Below, in pieces: positions 41,936 to 50,310 of a DNA stretch of 64,000 nucleotides (position 1 is the first letter of the stretch; every line of letters begins with the position of its first letter). The notes beneath the pieces were generated by a model, which searched no databases, had not been told where the DNA came from, and worked only from the letters and a program-made list of their open reading frames with translations. The position numbers and the translations under genes were made by a program. The stretch comes from a bacterium D16-51 (GTDB lineage Bacteria > Bacillota > Clostridia > Lachnospirales > Lachnospiraceae), in the NCBI GenBank assembly GCA_003612285.1, contig RAYE01000007.1, forward strand, positions 1 through 64,000, in the 5' to 3' direction.

Positions 41936-42889
41936 ATGGACCAGAAAGTAAATTTGCGTAAAGTAGCAGTGATAGGATGTGGTTTTGTCGGCTCCTCTTC
42001 AGCATTTTGCCTGATGCAGAGCGGGCTTTTTTCTGAGATGGTGCTTTTGGATGTAAATAAGGACAGGGCAGAAGGGGAAGCGCTTGATATTGCACATGGC
42101 GTTCCGCTTACGCGGCCGATGAAAATATATGCAGGGGATTACGATGATATTGTGGATGCCGCAATTATCGTAATTACGGCAGGCGCGAACCAAAAGCCGG
42201 GGGAGACAAGGCTGGATCTTGTGAAAAAGAATGTGGAAATTTTTAAAGCAATTATCCCGGAGATTGCTGACAGGCACTGCATGGGGATGTTATTAGTTGT
42301 ATCAAACCCTGTGGATATCCTTACTTATGCCGCTTTGAAAATCAGTGGGTTTCCAAAGAGCCGGGTAATTGGTTCCGGAACAGTTTTAGATACTTCAAGG
42401 CTGAAACATTTGTTAGGGGAACATCTTGGCGTGGATAGCCGGAGTGTCCATGCGTTTATTATCGGTGAACATGGTGACAGTGAGATTGCAGCCTTTAGCA
42501 GCGCGAATGTTTCAGGCATCCCGGTGCATGAGTTTTGTGAGCTGCGCGGATTTTACCACCATGAAAAGGCAACAAAGGAATTTGCTGAAAAAGTGAAAAA
42601 CAGCGCATATGTTATTATAGATAAGAAGCAGGCAACGTATTATGGAATCGCTATGGCAGTAAAGAGGATTTGTGAAGTAATCTTACGGGATGAAAAATCA
42701 ATCCTCCCAATCTCAACATTAATGGAAGGGGCATACGGCATCCGGGATGTTGTGCTTAGCATGCCTTCGATTGTGGGGAAGGATGGGGTTGAAATGCAGG
42801 TTCCAATCGCTTTAAGCGAACAGGAACTAAAGAGCCTGCAGGAATCGGCTGATTTGCTGAAAGAGGTAATAGACGGGATTTCGTTTTAA
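41936..42889 (+). CDS. ldh: L-lactate dehydrogenase
   Basis: Ldh reduces pyruvate to L-lactate with NADH to recycle NAD in fermentation. The 317-residue protein has the Rossmann start KVAVIGCGFVGSSSAFCLMQ, the specificity-loop region AGANQKPGETRLDLVKKN, SGTVLDTSRLKHLL and the catalytic His in IIGEHGDSEIAAFS. Gln in ANQKPG favours lactate over malate dehydrogenase. ACAGGAGG precedes the ATG. A small dyad TTATGT/ACATAA (41865-41882) lies upstream, but no Rex box is convincing. It is a single-gene unit ended by the terminator at 42906. Confidence 0.94.
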   Translation: MDQKVNLRKVAVIGCGFVGSSSAFCLMQSGLFSEMVLLDVNKDRAEGEALDIAHGVPLTRPMKIYAGDYDDIVDAAIIVITAGANQKPGETRLDLVKKNVEIFKAIIPEIADRHCMGMLLVVSNPVDILTYAALKISGFPKSRVIGSGTVLDTSRLKHLLGEHLGVDSRSVHAFIIGEHGDSEIAAFSSANVSGIPVHEFCELRGFYHHEKATKEFAEKVKNSAYVIIDKKQATYYGIAMAVKRICEVILRDEKSILPISTLMEGAYGIRDVVLSMPSIVGKDGVEMQVPIALSEQELKSLQESADLLKEVIDGISF

Positions 42890-42905
42890 TATAATAGTTT
42901 CAGGG

Positions 42906-42935
42906 CATCAGTGCAGGCGGTGCCCTTTTTTGTGT
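42906..42935 (+). terminator. ldh terminator
   Basis: GGGCATC pairs with GGTGCCC (one G-T pair), followed by six T, 17 bases after ldh. Confidence 0.65.
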
Positions 42936-42967
42936 GATAGGAAATTGCTGTAATTGTAGTGGCACGC

Positions 42968-43019
42968 CGACAAAAAGCGAAGCTTTTTGCTAGGGCACCA
43001 GCGCAGGCGGTGCCCTTTT
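42968..43019 (+). terminator. Family A double hairpin with T-tract, copy 3
   Basis: CAAAAAGC, loop GAA, GCTTTTTG is followed by GGGCACC...GGTGCCC and five T. It is the same module as 17357-17411 with a shorter, different first stem. Both copies are preceded by an ATAGGAAATT...GCTGTAA...GTAGTGG string. Confidence 0.6.
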
Positions 43020-43168
43020 TGGGGATTGGACACAGAGTGAACAATATCTTTTTTGTAACTTTGGCAATTTTTGTGAAATTTAGGCTGGTTTTTTCCTGGT
43101 TTGAGAGGTATAATGGGGACAATGGGAAAAGGCTGTTAAGCAGTGTCAGTACGATGGAGGGATGAAGT

Positions 43169-45214
43169 ATGGATGCAGGTACGGGGATGAAGTGGAGAGA
43201 ATTGCGTCAGATGCTGACTACAGCAGACAAGATTTTTGATATGGTTCGGTTAGTTGACCCAATGAAAATGTGTGAGGTGTCTTTATCAGAAGATGGCCGC
43301 CTTGTGGAAGTAGATGGAAATTGTTATGATTTTTGGAAGCATAATACAAAGTGCAGCAATTGTACCAGTTTGTGTTCGCTGAATTTAGGCTGTTCCGCTT
43401 CTAAAAATGAAAAAGTAGACGGCTGTTCTTACCATATGCTTTCTGAGTCGGTTGATTTGACAGATGGAAGCGGAAAGACATGGAAGCTTGTGATTGAGAT
43501 GATTTCACAGACAGTTGGAGAAGCGGAAAGTCTGCAGAGCACGGTTTTGGTAGTGGATGATCAGGAAGTCTACCGGATGATTATTAAAGAAATCCTGCAT
43601 GAGGAATATGTTGTGCTGGAGGCAGAAAATGGAAGGCAGGCGCTTGATATCCTGGCGGAGCATGAGGGACAGATTGCGGCGGTAATCCTGGATTTGATGA
43701 TGCCTGAAATGGATGGGTATGAGGTGATGCGCCATATTTCCAGCGATGGGCGGCGCAGGAATATACCTGTTTTGGTGACGACTGGGGAAACAGACATTGA
43801 AAATGAGAGGAAATGCCTTGAAGCCGGGGCATGGGACTTTGTTGCGAAACCGATTAACAGGGATACTTTAAGGCTCAGGCTGAAAAATATTATTGGCAGA
43901 AGCCGTTTTGACTACCAAAAGCAGGAGCGCTATTTAGTAGAACATGACCAGCTTACAAGCCTGTACAGCAGGATTAAGCTGTTTGAACAGGCCAGGCGCA
44001 TGATTGAGGCAAACCCGGAAAAACAATATGCATTTATCCGCATTGACCTGGACCGCTTTCATTTATACAATTCCTTTTTTGGAGAAAATGAAGGCGACAA
44101 GCTTTTAGTTTATTTTGCAAAGAAAATCAAGGATAATGCGGAAGTATTCCCGGAGGCCGTTTTTGGAAGGATTGAAGCTGATATTTTCGGGATTTGCTGC
44201 CCATACCAGGAGGAAAAAATTGCTGCAATGCGGGAAAACCTTTTGGTTGATTTGCAGAAATATAATGATACATATTATATGGAGCCTTCTATCGGGGTAT
44301 ATGTAATTGGCGACAGGCAGCTGCCGGTTGAAGAAATGTATGACCGGGCGTCTATGGCCGTAGAGCCATGCAAGCATAAATTTATGGCAGATGTTGGATA
44401 CTATGATGAGCATATGACGAATAAACTCCGTGTGGAACAGGAATTGATGAATGAGGCGCAGAAAGCCTTAGATGAGGAACAGTTTGTCGTCTACCTGCAG
44501 CCAAAGACAAATCTCCGTACGGAAAAACACTATGGCGCGGAGGCTTTGGTGCGCTGGAAGCATCCTGATAAAGGGATGGTTTCCCCGGGAAAATTTATTC
44601 CTGTATTTGAAAGTAATGGTTTTATTGGAAGGCTTGATTTTTATATGTGGGAACATACCTGCAGGCTGCTGCATAAATGGATTGAAGAAGGGCTTGATCC
44701 GGCGCCGGTATCAGTTAATGTTTCCAGGGCAAATATGTATAATCCTAACCTGATTGAAAATCTTAAAGAATTGATTCAGAAATACAGCCTTCCGGCGAAG
44801 CTTCTTCAGTTAGAGCTGACGGAAAGTGCATTTATGGACGACCCGGATATGATGATTGCAAAGGTAAAGGAACTTCGTGAAAGTGGTTTTACTGTTTTGA
44901 TGGATGATTTTGGGAGTGGCTATTCTTCTTTAAACACATTAAAAGACATACCCGTTGATATTTTAAAGGTAGATATGAAATTTCTGGGTACTGGAGATAA
45001 GGATGGAAGAAGCGAAAGGATTCTGGCTTCGGTAATCCAGATGGCAACATTGTTGGAATTAGCGGTTATTGTGGAGGGTGTGGAGACAAAGGAACAGAAA
45101 GACTTTTTGGAAAGCATCGGCTGCGATTATGTACAAGGGTTTTATTATGCGCGGCCAATGCCATGGCAGGAATATGAGGAAGGGCTCCGTAATTTAGACA
45201 GGCGGAGCAGCTGA
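43169..45214 (+). CDS. Response regulator with degenerate GGDEF and EAL domains
   Basis: The 681-residue protein would hydrolyse cyclic di-GMP. Order: a Cys-rich N-terminal domain (residues 30-115; Cys52, 62, 65, 69, 75, 86, a possible metal or redox site), a receiver domain with phospho-Asp175 in VILDLMMPEMDG, and a GGDEF-like domain whose signature is GRIEADIFG, so cyclase activity is unlikely. The C-terminal EAL domain has its catalytic pieces: YGAEALVRW, NVSRANM, LELTESAF, DDFGSGYSSL, VIVEGVET. The frame is preceded by AGGGATGAAGT. thiE follows but is functionally unrelated. Confidence 0.92.
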   Translation: MDAGTGMKWRELRQMLTTADKIFDMVRLVDPMKMCEVSLSEDGRLVEVDGNCYDFWKHNTKCSNCTSLCSLNLGCSASKNEKVDGCSYHMLSESVDLTDGSGKTWKLVIEMISQTVGEAESLQSTVLVVDDQEVYRMIIKEILHEEYVVLEAENGRQALDILAEHEGQIAAVILDLMMPEMDGYEVMRHISSDGRRRNIPVLVTTGETDIENERKCLEAGAWDFVAKPINRDTLRLRLKNIIGRSRFDYQKQERYLVEHDQLTSLYSRIKLFEQARRMIEANPEKQYAFIRIDLDRFHLYNSFFGENEGDKLLVYFAKKIKDNAEVFPEAVFGRIEADIFGICCPYQEEKIAAMRENLLVDLQKYNDTYYMEPSIGVYVIGDRQLPVEEMYDRASMAVEPCKHKFMADVGYYDEHMTNKLRVEQELMNEAQKALDEEQFVVYLQPKTNLRTEKHYGAEALVRWKHPDKGMVSPGKFIPVFESNGFIGRLDFYMWEHTCRLLHKWIEEGLDPAPVSVNVSRANMYNPNLIENLKELIQKYSLPAKLLQLELTESAFMDDPDMMIAKVKELRESGFTVLMDDFGSGYSSLNTLKDIPVDILKVDMKFLGTGDKDGRSERILASVIQMATLLELAVIVEGVETKEQKDFLESIGCDYVQGFYYARPMPWQEYEEGLRNLDRRSS

Positions 45215-45239
45215 GTCATCATCCGGATAGGTGAAGAAT

Positions 45240-45884
45240 ATGAGAATTGATAGAAAATCAATGCGTTTATATGCGGTAACGGATAGGGGATGGCTTAAAG
45301 GGGAAACTTTGTATGAACAGGTGGAGAAGGCGATAAAAGGCGGTGTGACTTTTGTCCAGATCCGGGAAAAGGAATTGGATAAAAGGGCTTTTTTATCAGA
45401 GGCACGGCAGATTAAGGCGCTTTGTGAGAAATACCGTGTCCCCTTCGTCGTGAACGACAGCGTTGAAATTGCGCTGGCTACAGATGCAGACGGCGTCCAT
45501 GTGGGGCAGGAAGATATGGAAGCAAAGAATGTCAGGGAAAAACTGGGTGCAGATAAAATAGTAGGAGTGACGGCAAAAACGGTGGAACAGGCAATCCGGG
45601 CGCAGGAATGCGGGGCAGATTATTTGGGGGTAGGCGCTGTGTTTCCTTCACCTACTAAGAAAAATGCGGTTGGCATTACCCATGAGCAGTTAAGGGAAAT
45701 CTGTGCTGCTATAACAATTCCGGTGGTGGCAATTGGAGGGATTACTTCACAAAACATTCTGCAGTTAAGCAATACGGGGATAGAGGGGGTGGCTGTAATC
45801 AGCGGAATTTTTGCGCAGGATGATATCATGGCTGCTGCGGCAGAACTTAGAAGGCAGGCAGAGGAGATTGTAGATGGGAGATAA
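45240..45884 (+). CDS. thiE: Thiamine-phosphate synthase
   Basis: ThiE joins HMP pyrophosphate and thiazole phosphate to thiamine phosphate. The 214-residue TIM-barrel protein starts MRLYAVTDRGWL after a short lead, has the pyrophosphate-binding FVQIREKELDKRAFL and VPFVVNDSVEIALATDADGV, then YLGVGAVFPSPTKK and VVAIGGITSQNI. ATG 45240 has AGGTGAAG upstream; GTG 45231 is possible. It overlaps thiD by 11 bases. No TPP riboswitch is visible, since there is hardly any leader. Confidence 0.94.
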   Translation: MRIDRKSMRLYAVTDRGWLKGETLYEQVEKAIKGGVTFVQIREKELDKRAFLSEARQIKALCEKYRVPFVVNDSVEIALATDADGVHVGQEDMEAKNVREKLGADKIVGVTAKTVEQAIRAQECGADYLGVGAVFPSPTKKNAVGITHEQLREICAAITIPVVAIGGITSQNILQLSNTGIEGVAVISGIFAQDDIMAAAAELRRQAEEIVDGR

Positions 45885-46671
45885 GAGGTTAAAATCGGTA
45901 CTTACAATAGCAGGGAGCGATAGCAGCGGCGGCGCCGGAATCCAGGCTGACTTAAAAACAATGCTGGCCAATGGGGTTTATGGCATGAGCGCTGTGACAG
46001 CTTTGACGGCCCAGAATACAATAGGGGTAGAGGCAGTTATGGAAGTCTTTCCAGAATTTCTGGAAAAACAGCTGGACTGCGTATTTTCTGACATTTTTCC
46101 CGATGCTGTGAAAATAGGTATGGTATCAGGGGCTGCCCTGATTGAAGTGATTGCAAAAAGCCTTAAAAAGTACAAGGCAGGGAATGTTGTATTAGACCCG
46201 GTTATGGTGTCAACAAGCGGCTCTAAGCTTTTAAGGGAGGATTCTGTGGAGGCGTTGAAGGAGAAACTGCTTCCTCTGGCGGAGGTGGTTACGCCAAATA
46301 TCCCAGAAGCTAAGATTTTGTCGGGAATGGAAATTAAGTCAGAAAAAGATATGGAAGCTGCGGCAGAAAAGATAGGGAGGGATTATGGTTGTAGTGTATT
46401 GTTAAAAGGAGGGCACTCCCTGAATGATGCCAATGATTTTTTATGGCAGGATGGGAAGGCGGCATGGTTTTATGCGGAACGCATTGAAAACCCGAATACG
46501 CATGGGACGGGCTGTACGCTTTCGAGTGCAATTGCTTCAAATCTGGCAAAGGGAAAAAGCCTTGGGGAAGCAGTGGAGCTTGCAAAGCAGTACCTTTCGG
46601 GTGCGCTTGCAGATTTGCTGGATCTTGGGAGGGGAAGCGGCCCATTAAACCACGGATATAAGGGACTGTAA
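45874..46671 (+). CDS. thiD: Hydroxymethylpyrimidine (phosphate) kinase
   Basis: ThiD phosphorylates HMP and HMP phosphate, giving the substrate for ThiE. The 265-residue ribokinase-fold protein has the signature LTIAGSDSSGGAGIQADLKT, MSAVTALTAQNTIGV, VVLDPVMVSTSGSKLL and the anion-hole NTHGTGCTLSSAIA. It overlaps thiE by 11 bases, so the two are coupled. Its last bases take part in an 11-bp inverted repeat enclosing a family C element. Confidence 0.94.
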   Translation: MGDKRLKSVLTIAGSDSSGGAGIQADLKTMLANGVYGMSAVTALTAQNTIGVEAVMEVFPEFLEKQLDCVFSDIFPDAVKIGMVSGAALIEVIAKSLKKYKAGNVVLDPVMVSTSGSKLLREDSVEALKEKLLPLAEVVTPNIPEAKILSGMEIKSEKDMEAAAEKIGRDYGCSVLLKGGHSLNDANDFLWQDGKAAWFYAERIENPNTHGTGCTLSSAIASNLAKGKSLGEAVELAKQYLSGALADLLDLGRGSGPLNHGYKGL

Positions 46672-46782
46672 ATAAAATAATTTATTCTCGCGTATGCAAC
46701 GAGCCAAACGCAATGCTTGCAAGGAACTGAAAGTTCCTTTGCACTTGGCGACTGCGCGCGGGTCATTTGACTTACAGTCCCT
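46661..46782. repeat. Family C structured repeat, copy 2, inside an 11-bp inverted repeat
   Basis: 46681-46774 repeats the frame of 31814-31890, but its left stem arm carries an extra eight bases or so, which breaks the perfect hairpin. AGGGACTGTAA (46661-46671, including the thiD stop) and TTACAGTCCCT (46772-46782) enclose it. Confidence 0.6.
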
Positions 46783-46813
46783 GAGATAAATTCTGTATTG
46801 TGATGTTTTGCAG

Positions 46814-46843
46814 GGGCACCAGTTTAAGCGGTGCCCTTTTTGG
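46814..46843 (+). terminator. Terminator in the gap after thiD
   Basis: GGGGCACC...GGTGCCC is followed by five T, the terminator half of family A without its first stem. The remainder of 46844-46985 has nothing I can name beyond the ribosome site AAAGGAG. Confidence 0.6.
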
Positions 46844-46985
46844 GTTTTGGAGTTCTTTTTCTCCCTTCCAGAGTCCAGTTTAGTTTTTTTTTACATATTT
46901 TTCATTTAATGCTTTGTATCATAACACAAAAATATGATATGATAATGATAGCTGTTAGAGTTCCTAAAGAAAAGGAGAAATAAGA

Positions 46986-47834
46986 TTGTTTGGGTATGTT
47001 CGGATTCGGAAACCGGAGCTAAAGGTAAAAGATTATGAGCTTTACCGTGGGTTTTACTGTGGGCTGTGTGGTGAACTAAAGCGGCAGTATGGCGTTTTGG
47101 GCAGCCTTACGCTGACGTATGACATGACATTTTTAATCCTTCTGCTTTCTTCGGTATATGACATACCAGTACGGCGAAAGCTGGAACGGTGCGTAGTACA
47201 CCCGGCAAAAAAGCACTGGCGGCTTTATAATGAAGTCACAGAATATGCTGCTGATATGAATATCCTTTTATCTTATTATCATTGGAAAGATGACAGGGAA
47301 GACGCTTCCTCTAAAAAGGCTTGGCTTGGCATGAAGCTGTACCATAAAAAGTACAGGAAGGCAAAAAAGAAATATTATGCACAGGAAAAGGAAATTGTCC
47401 TGGCGCTGAATAGACTGTCAGAGATGGAAAGGCAGGGGGAACAGGATATCCTTAAACTGGCAGGATGCTTTGGGGAATTAATGGAGACGCTGTTTGACTA
47501 TCGGCAGGATGTTTTTTCAGGATATTTGAGGGAGTTTGGATATTTTCTTGGAAGATTTATTTATATTATGGATGCATATGATGACCTTTTAAAGGACAGG
47601 GAAAACGGCAGCTTTAATCCTTTTTTAGCGGCTTCAGGGCAGGAAGGGTTTGAAGAGAAGGTTCAGGAATTGCTGCTTAATGAAATTGCAGCAGCAGGGA
47701 ATGTTTTCCAAAAGCTTCCCTGTCTGGAATATGCAGATATTCTTGGAAATATACTATATGCAGGAATCTGGAACCGATATGACCAGATACAGGCAGAAAA
47801 GAAAGGTGAAATACAGGAGGGTAAAAAAGAATGA
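46986..47834 (+). CDS. DUF5685 family protein
   Basis: The 282-residue protein starts with TTG 46986 nine bases after AAAGGAG and opens [20 protein letters not shown], then [16 protein letters not shown] with a Cys pair, and continues mostly helical ([40 protein letters not shown]). The Asp-rich [14 protein letters not shown] segment and the FYCGLCGEL start are typical of DUF5685, whose function is not known. It overlaps a DnaJ-domain gene by 4 bases, a linkage I know from other Lachnospiraceae, so a chaperone-assisted partner role is plausible. Confidence 0.82.
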   Translation: MFGYVRIRKPELKVKDYELYRGFYCGLCGELKRQYGVLGSLTLTYDMTFLILLLSSVYDIPVRRKLERCVVHPAKKHWRLYNEVTEYAADMNILLSYYHWKDDREDASSKKAWLGMKLYHKKYRKAKKKYYAQEKEIVLALNRLSEMERQGEQDILKLAGCFGELMETLFDYRQDVFSGYLREFGYFLGRFIYIMDAYDDLLKDRENGSFNPFLAASGQEGFEEKVQELLLNEIAAAGNVFQKLPCLEYADILGNILYAGIWNRYDQIQAEKKGEIQEGKKE

Positions 47835-48277
47835 CAGATCCATACCAGGTACTGGGAGTTAACCCAGGCGCAAGCGATGATGAGGTTAAAAGGGCATACA
47901 GGGAGATGAGCAGGAAATACCATCCGGATACTTATGCAAATAACCCGCTGTCTGATTTGGCAGAGGAAAAGTTTAAGGAAGTACAGGAGGCGTACCGCCA
48001 GATTATGGATATGCGTTCAGGAAAAGGGCAGGGCGGCCAGCAGGGGTATCAGGGCAGTCCATACCAGCAGGGCGGCTATCAGCAGGGTGGTTACCAGCAG
48101 GGATATCAGGGAAACCAGCAGCAGTACAACAGGCAGCAGTATCAGCAGTATGGAAATGGATATGGCCGGGACCCTTATGGGGGAAGCGGCTGTGGCACCG
48201 GAAATCTCTGTTGTGATTTGTGGTGTGCAGATACTTTGTGTGAATGCATGGGGGGTGATTTGTGCACATGCTTCTAA
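47831..48277 (+). CDS. DnaJ-domain protein with Gln/Tyr/Gly repeats and Cys-rich tail
   Basis: Residues 1-60 are a J-domain ([23 protein letters not shown] at 31-33) that stimulates a DnaK partner. From about residue 70 a low-complexity run of GYQQG units follows, then a C-terminal [20 protein letters not shown] with several more cysteines up to CTCF. The G/F and zinc-finger domains of true DnaJ are absent, so it is a specialised co-chaperone. It overlaps DUF5685 (ATGA) before it and a membrane protein gene after it. The Cys-rich end may bind metal or be palmitate-like anchored; this is a guess. Confidence 0.85.
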   Translation: MTDPYQVLGVNPGASDDEVKRAYREMSRKYHPDTYANNPLSDLAEEKFKEVQEAYRQIMDMRSGKGQGGQQGYQGSPYQQGGYQQGGYQQGYQGNQQQYNRQQYQQYGNGYGRDPYGGSGCGTGNLCCDLWCADTLCECMGGDLCTCF

Positions 48278-48819
48278 AATCAAAAGAAATCGCATTTGTT
48301 GGGATACTAATGGCAATTGGGGTGGTTCTGGTAACAGTTGGCGGTTATTTTGAGGGAAGCACATTATTTTTTCTGGCGGCAGCCTCTTATCTGGCAGGGA
48401 TTGTGCAAAGAAACCTGTCAGTGGCTGCAGCGGCTGCATTTTTGGCAGGGACTACGCTTTTAAGCTTTTTTTTGGCGCCCCAGAAGCTATATTGTGCAAC
48501 TTTCCTGGCTTTTGGCGTCTATGTTATACTAGCAGAATTTATTGAAAAAAATGGGAAAGGAAAGGGGAAAAAAGTATTTGCCTGGATCCTAAAGGGCGTT
48601 TTGTTTCATGGGCTATTATTTGCCGCTGTTTTCCTGGCGCAAAAGCTGTTTGGGCTAGAGGTTCTTTTTGGGGGAAAGCTTTTGTCCCTGCTGCAGGAAT
48701 ACCAGCTTTTATTTTGGGTTGTTGTCATTATCTGTGCAGAGGTTTTTTGGGTTGTTTTTGACAGGGCGTATTTTTATTTTCAGAACCGCTATGGCGGGCT
48801 GGTTTCAAGGATGCATTGA
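48268..48819 (+). CDS. Integral membrane protein of unknown function
   Basis: The 183-residue protein has about five hydrophobic helices, among them [40 protein letters not shown] and [21 protein letters not shown] recognise no family. It begins inside the DnaJ-like gene; ATG 48268 or GTG 48262 could serve, both behind GGGGGGTGA. The overlap with the DnaJ gene ties it to the DUF5685 cassette. Confidence 0.7.
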   Translation: MLLKSKEIAFVGILMAIGVVLVTVGGYFEGSTLFFLAAASYLAGIVQRNLSVAAAAAFLAGTTLLSFFLAPQKLYCATFLAFGVYVILAEFIEKNGKGKGKKVFAWILKGVLFHGLLFAAVFLAQKLFGLEVLFGGKLLSLLQEYQLLFWVVVIICAEVFWVVFDRAYFYFQNRYGGLVSRMH

Positions 48820-48864
48820 CAATGCCTGGGAAATATGGCCTGCTATAAAAGACAGGGGGAGAAT

Positions 48865-49341
48865 ATGAAACAATTATCAGTAAAAAGAGAACATTTTTTT
48901 TGGAAAGAGATTAAAGAAATCTGTGCTGCGTCCCGTATAGAAGAAAGCAGGCAGTTTTGCCAGCATGGGATAACCAGTGTATACAGCCATTCGCTGCATG
49001 TCGCATATGAAAGCTGCCGTATAGCTGAAAATTTCCATCTGCAGGTAGATTATTACGCATTAATCAGAGGGGCCTTTTTACATGATTATTTTCTATACGA
49101 CTGGCATGACAGGGGACATAAACACAAAAGGCCGCATGGTTTTTACCATCCTGGGGCGGCGCTTAAAAACGCTATGCAGGATTTTACTTTGTCGGAAATT
49201 GAACAGGATATCATTAAAAAGCATATGTTTCCGTTGACAGCCGTGCCGCCGGCATGTTTAGAGGCATGGATTGTATGCGTGGCAGATAAGTTTTGCTCAG
49301 CAAAGGAGACTGTGCAGCGGAGAAAGGAAGCGGTGTTATGA
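48865..49341 (+). CDS. HD-domain hydrolase
   Basis: The 158-residue protein has an HD-superfamily metal site: VYSHSLHVAYESCRIAENF gives the first His, RGAFLHDYFLYDWHD the HD pair, and ADKFCS the last Asp. Such proteins hydrolyse phosphate esters or nucleotides. ATG 48865 follows AGGGGGAG, whereas the frame open from 48835 lacks a ribosome site. Its stop overlaps the start of the carboxypeptidase gene (ATGA). The substrate is unknown. Confidence 0.82.
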   Translation: MKQLSVKREHFFWKEIKEICAASRIEESRQFCQHGITSVYSHSLHVAYESCRIAENFHLQVDYYALIRGAFLHDYFLYDWHDRGHKHKRPHGFYHPGAALKNAMQDFTLSEIEQDIIKKHMFPLTAVPPACLEAWIVCVADKFCSAKETVQRRKEAVL

Positions 49342-50201
49342 GCAGCAGATATTCATACAGGGATATGAAACGGGATTTGCGGAAGCTTTCCCAGAAGTAC
49401 CAGGGGCTTATAAAGGTATTCTGGCTGACAAAGACGGCAGATGGGAACAGGGTTTATGGAATCCGCCTGGGAAATCCGGCTGCTTCTAAAAATGTGGTAA
49501 TTCAGGCTTCTATGCATGGAAGGGAGTGGCTGAACACAGAGCTTCTAATCTGCATGGTAAAAAGATGCTGCAGGCGTTTCAGGATTGGGCGCTATCATGG
49601 AAAGGGATATCAGGAACTGTTTGGGGAAGTCTGTTTCTGGATTCTTCCAATGGTAAACCCGGATGGGGTGGCAGTCAGCCAGTATGGGGCAGAAGGCCTT
49701 AGGAGTTTACGTCTCCAGAAGTTAGTAAAGAAACTGGCCGGGAAGGAGGCAAAATTTTGGAAAGCAAATGCCAGGGGAGTTGATTTGAACCGAAATTACA
49801 GCACGGGCTTTGGGGCGTCATCGGCAAAACGCAGAGGGAGCGCAGAATATGCCGGAAAGACCCCTTTTTCAGAGAGGGAGACAAGGGCGCTTGTAAAGCT
49901 GGTTCTGAAAGTAAAGCCGCAGGCTGTCCTGAATTACCATGAAACGGGGCATCTGATTTATTATAAAAATGACAGCCGCCTTGTGCAGACAGTGCATGCT
50001 TTGACAGGCTACAGGCTTTGCAAAGAGGGGCAGGAGTGCAATGGGAACTTTGGCGACTGGCTGACAGAACGGGGGATTGACTGGTGTACTTTGGAAACCT
50101 GTGTAAAAGTGGCCCCGGTTTGCGAAAAACAGCTTTTCTATGAGTGGAAAAGGCACCGTGATATGCTTCCGGCAATTGCGGAAATGTTTTGTCAAGTGTA
50201 G
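49338..50201 (+). CDS. M14-family zinc carboxypeptidase
   Basis: The 287-residue protein has the M14 zinc site His60-x2-Glu63 in QASMHGREWLNTELL, the substrate motif MVNPDGVAVS, ARGVDLNRNYSTGF, and the third zinc His in VLNYHETGHLIYY. The likely catalytic Glu is in WCTLETC. No signal peptide is present, so it is probably cytoplasmic and may trim peptidoglycan-derived peptides, as gamma-D-Glu-meso-DAP peptidases of this family do. It overlaps the HD gene by 4 bases. A frame open from 49293 duplicates HD coding sequence and is not the start. Confidence 0.88.
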   Translation: MSSRYSYRDMKRDLRKLSQKYQGLIKVFWLTKTADGNRVYGIRLGNPAASKNVVIQASMHGREWLNTELLICMVKRCCRRFRIGRYHGKGYQELFGEVCFWILPMVNPDGVAVSQYGAEGLRSLRLQKLVKKLAGKEAKFWKANARGVDLNRNYSTGFGASSAKRRGSAEYAGKTPFSERETRALVKLVLKVKPQAVLNYHETGHLIYYKNDSRLVQTVHALTGYRLCKEGQECNGNFGDWLTERGIDWCTLETCVKVAPVCEKQLFYEWKRHRDMLPAIAEMFCQV

Positions 50202-50227
50202 ACGAATAGAAATATTAGTGCTATAAT
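50199..50227 (+). promoter_or_regulatory. Bactofilin promoter
   Basis: TAGACG (50199-50204), a 17-base spacer and TATAAT (50222-50227) stand about 85 bases before the bactofilin ATG. Confidence 0.55.
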
Positions 50228-50310
50228 ACACAAAGTTACTATTTAATGGTAACGGTATAAATATGGAATTTGAAATAAGTGCGCATGCATAAGAATGAGG
50301 AGGAAATAAA

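Noticed and set aside
45214..45240. Possible TPP riboswitch ahead of thiE
   Set aside because: Only about 25 bases separate thiE from the preceding gene, and no TPP-box sequence is present there or in the gap before 43169.
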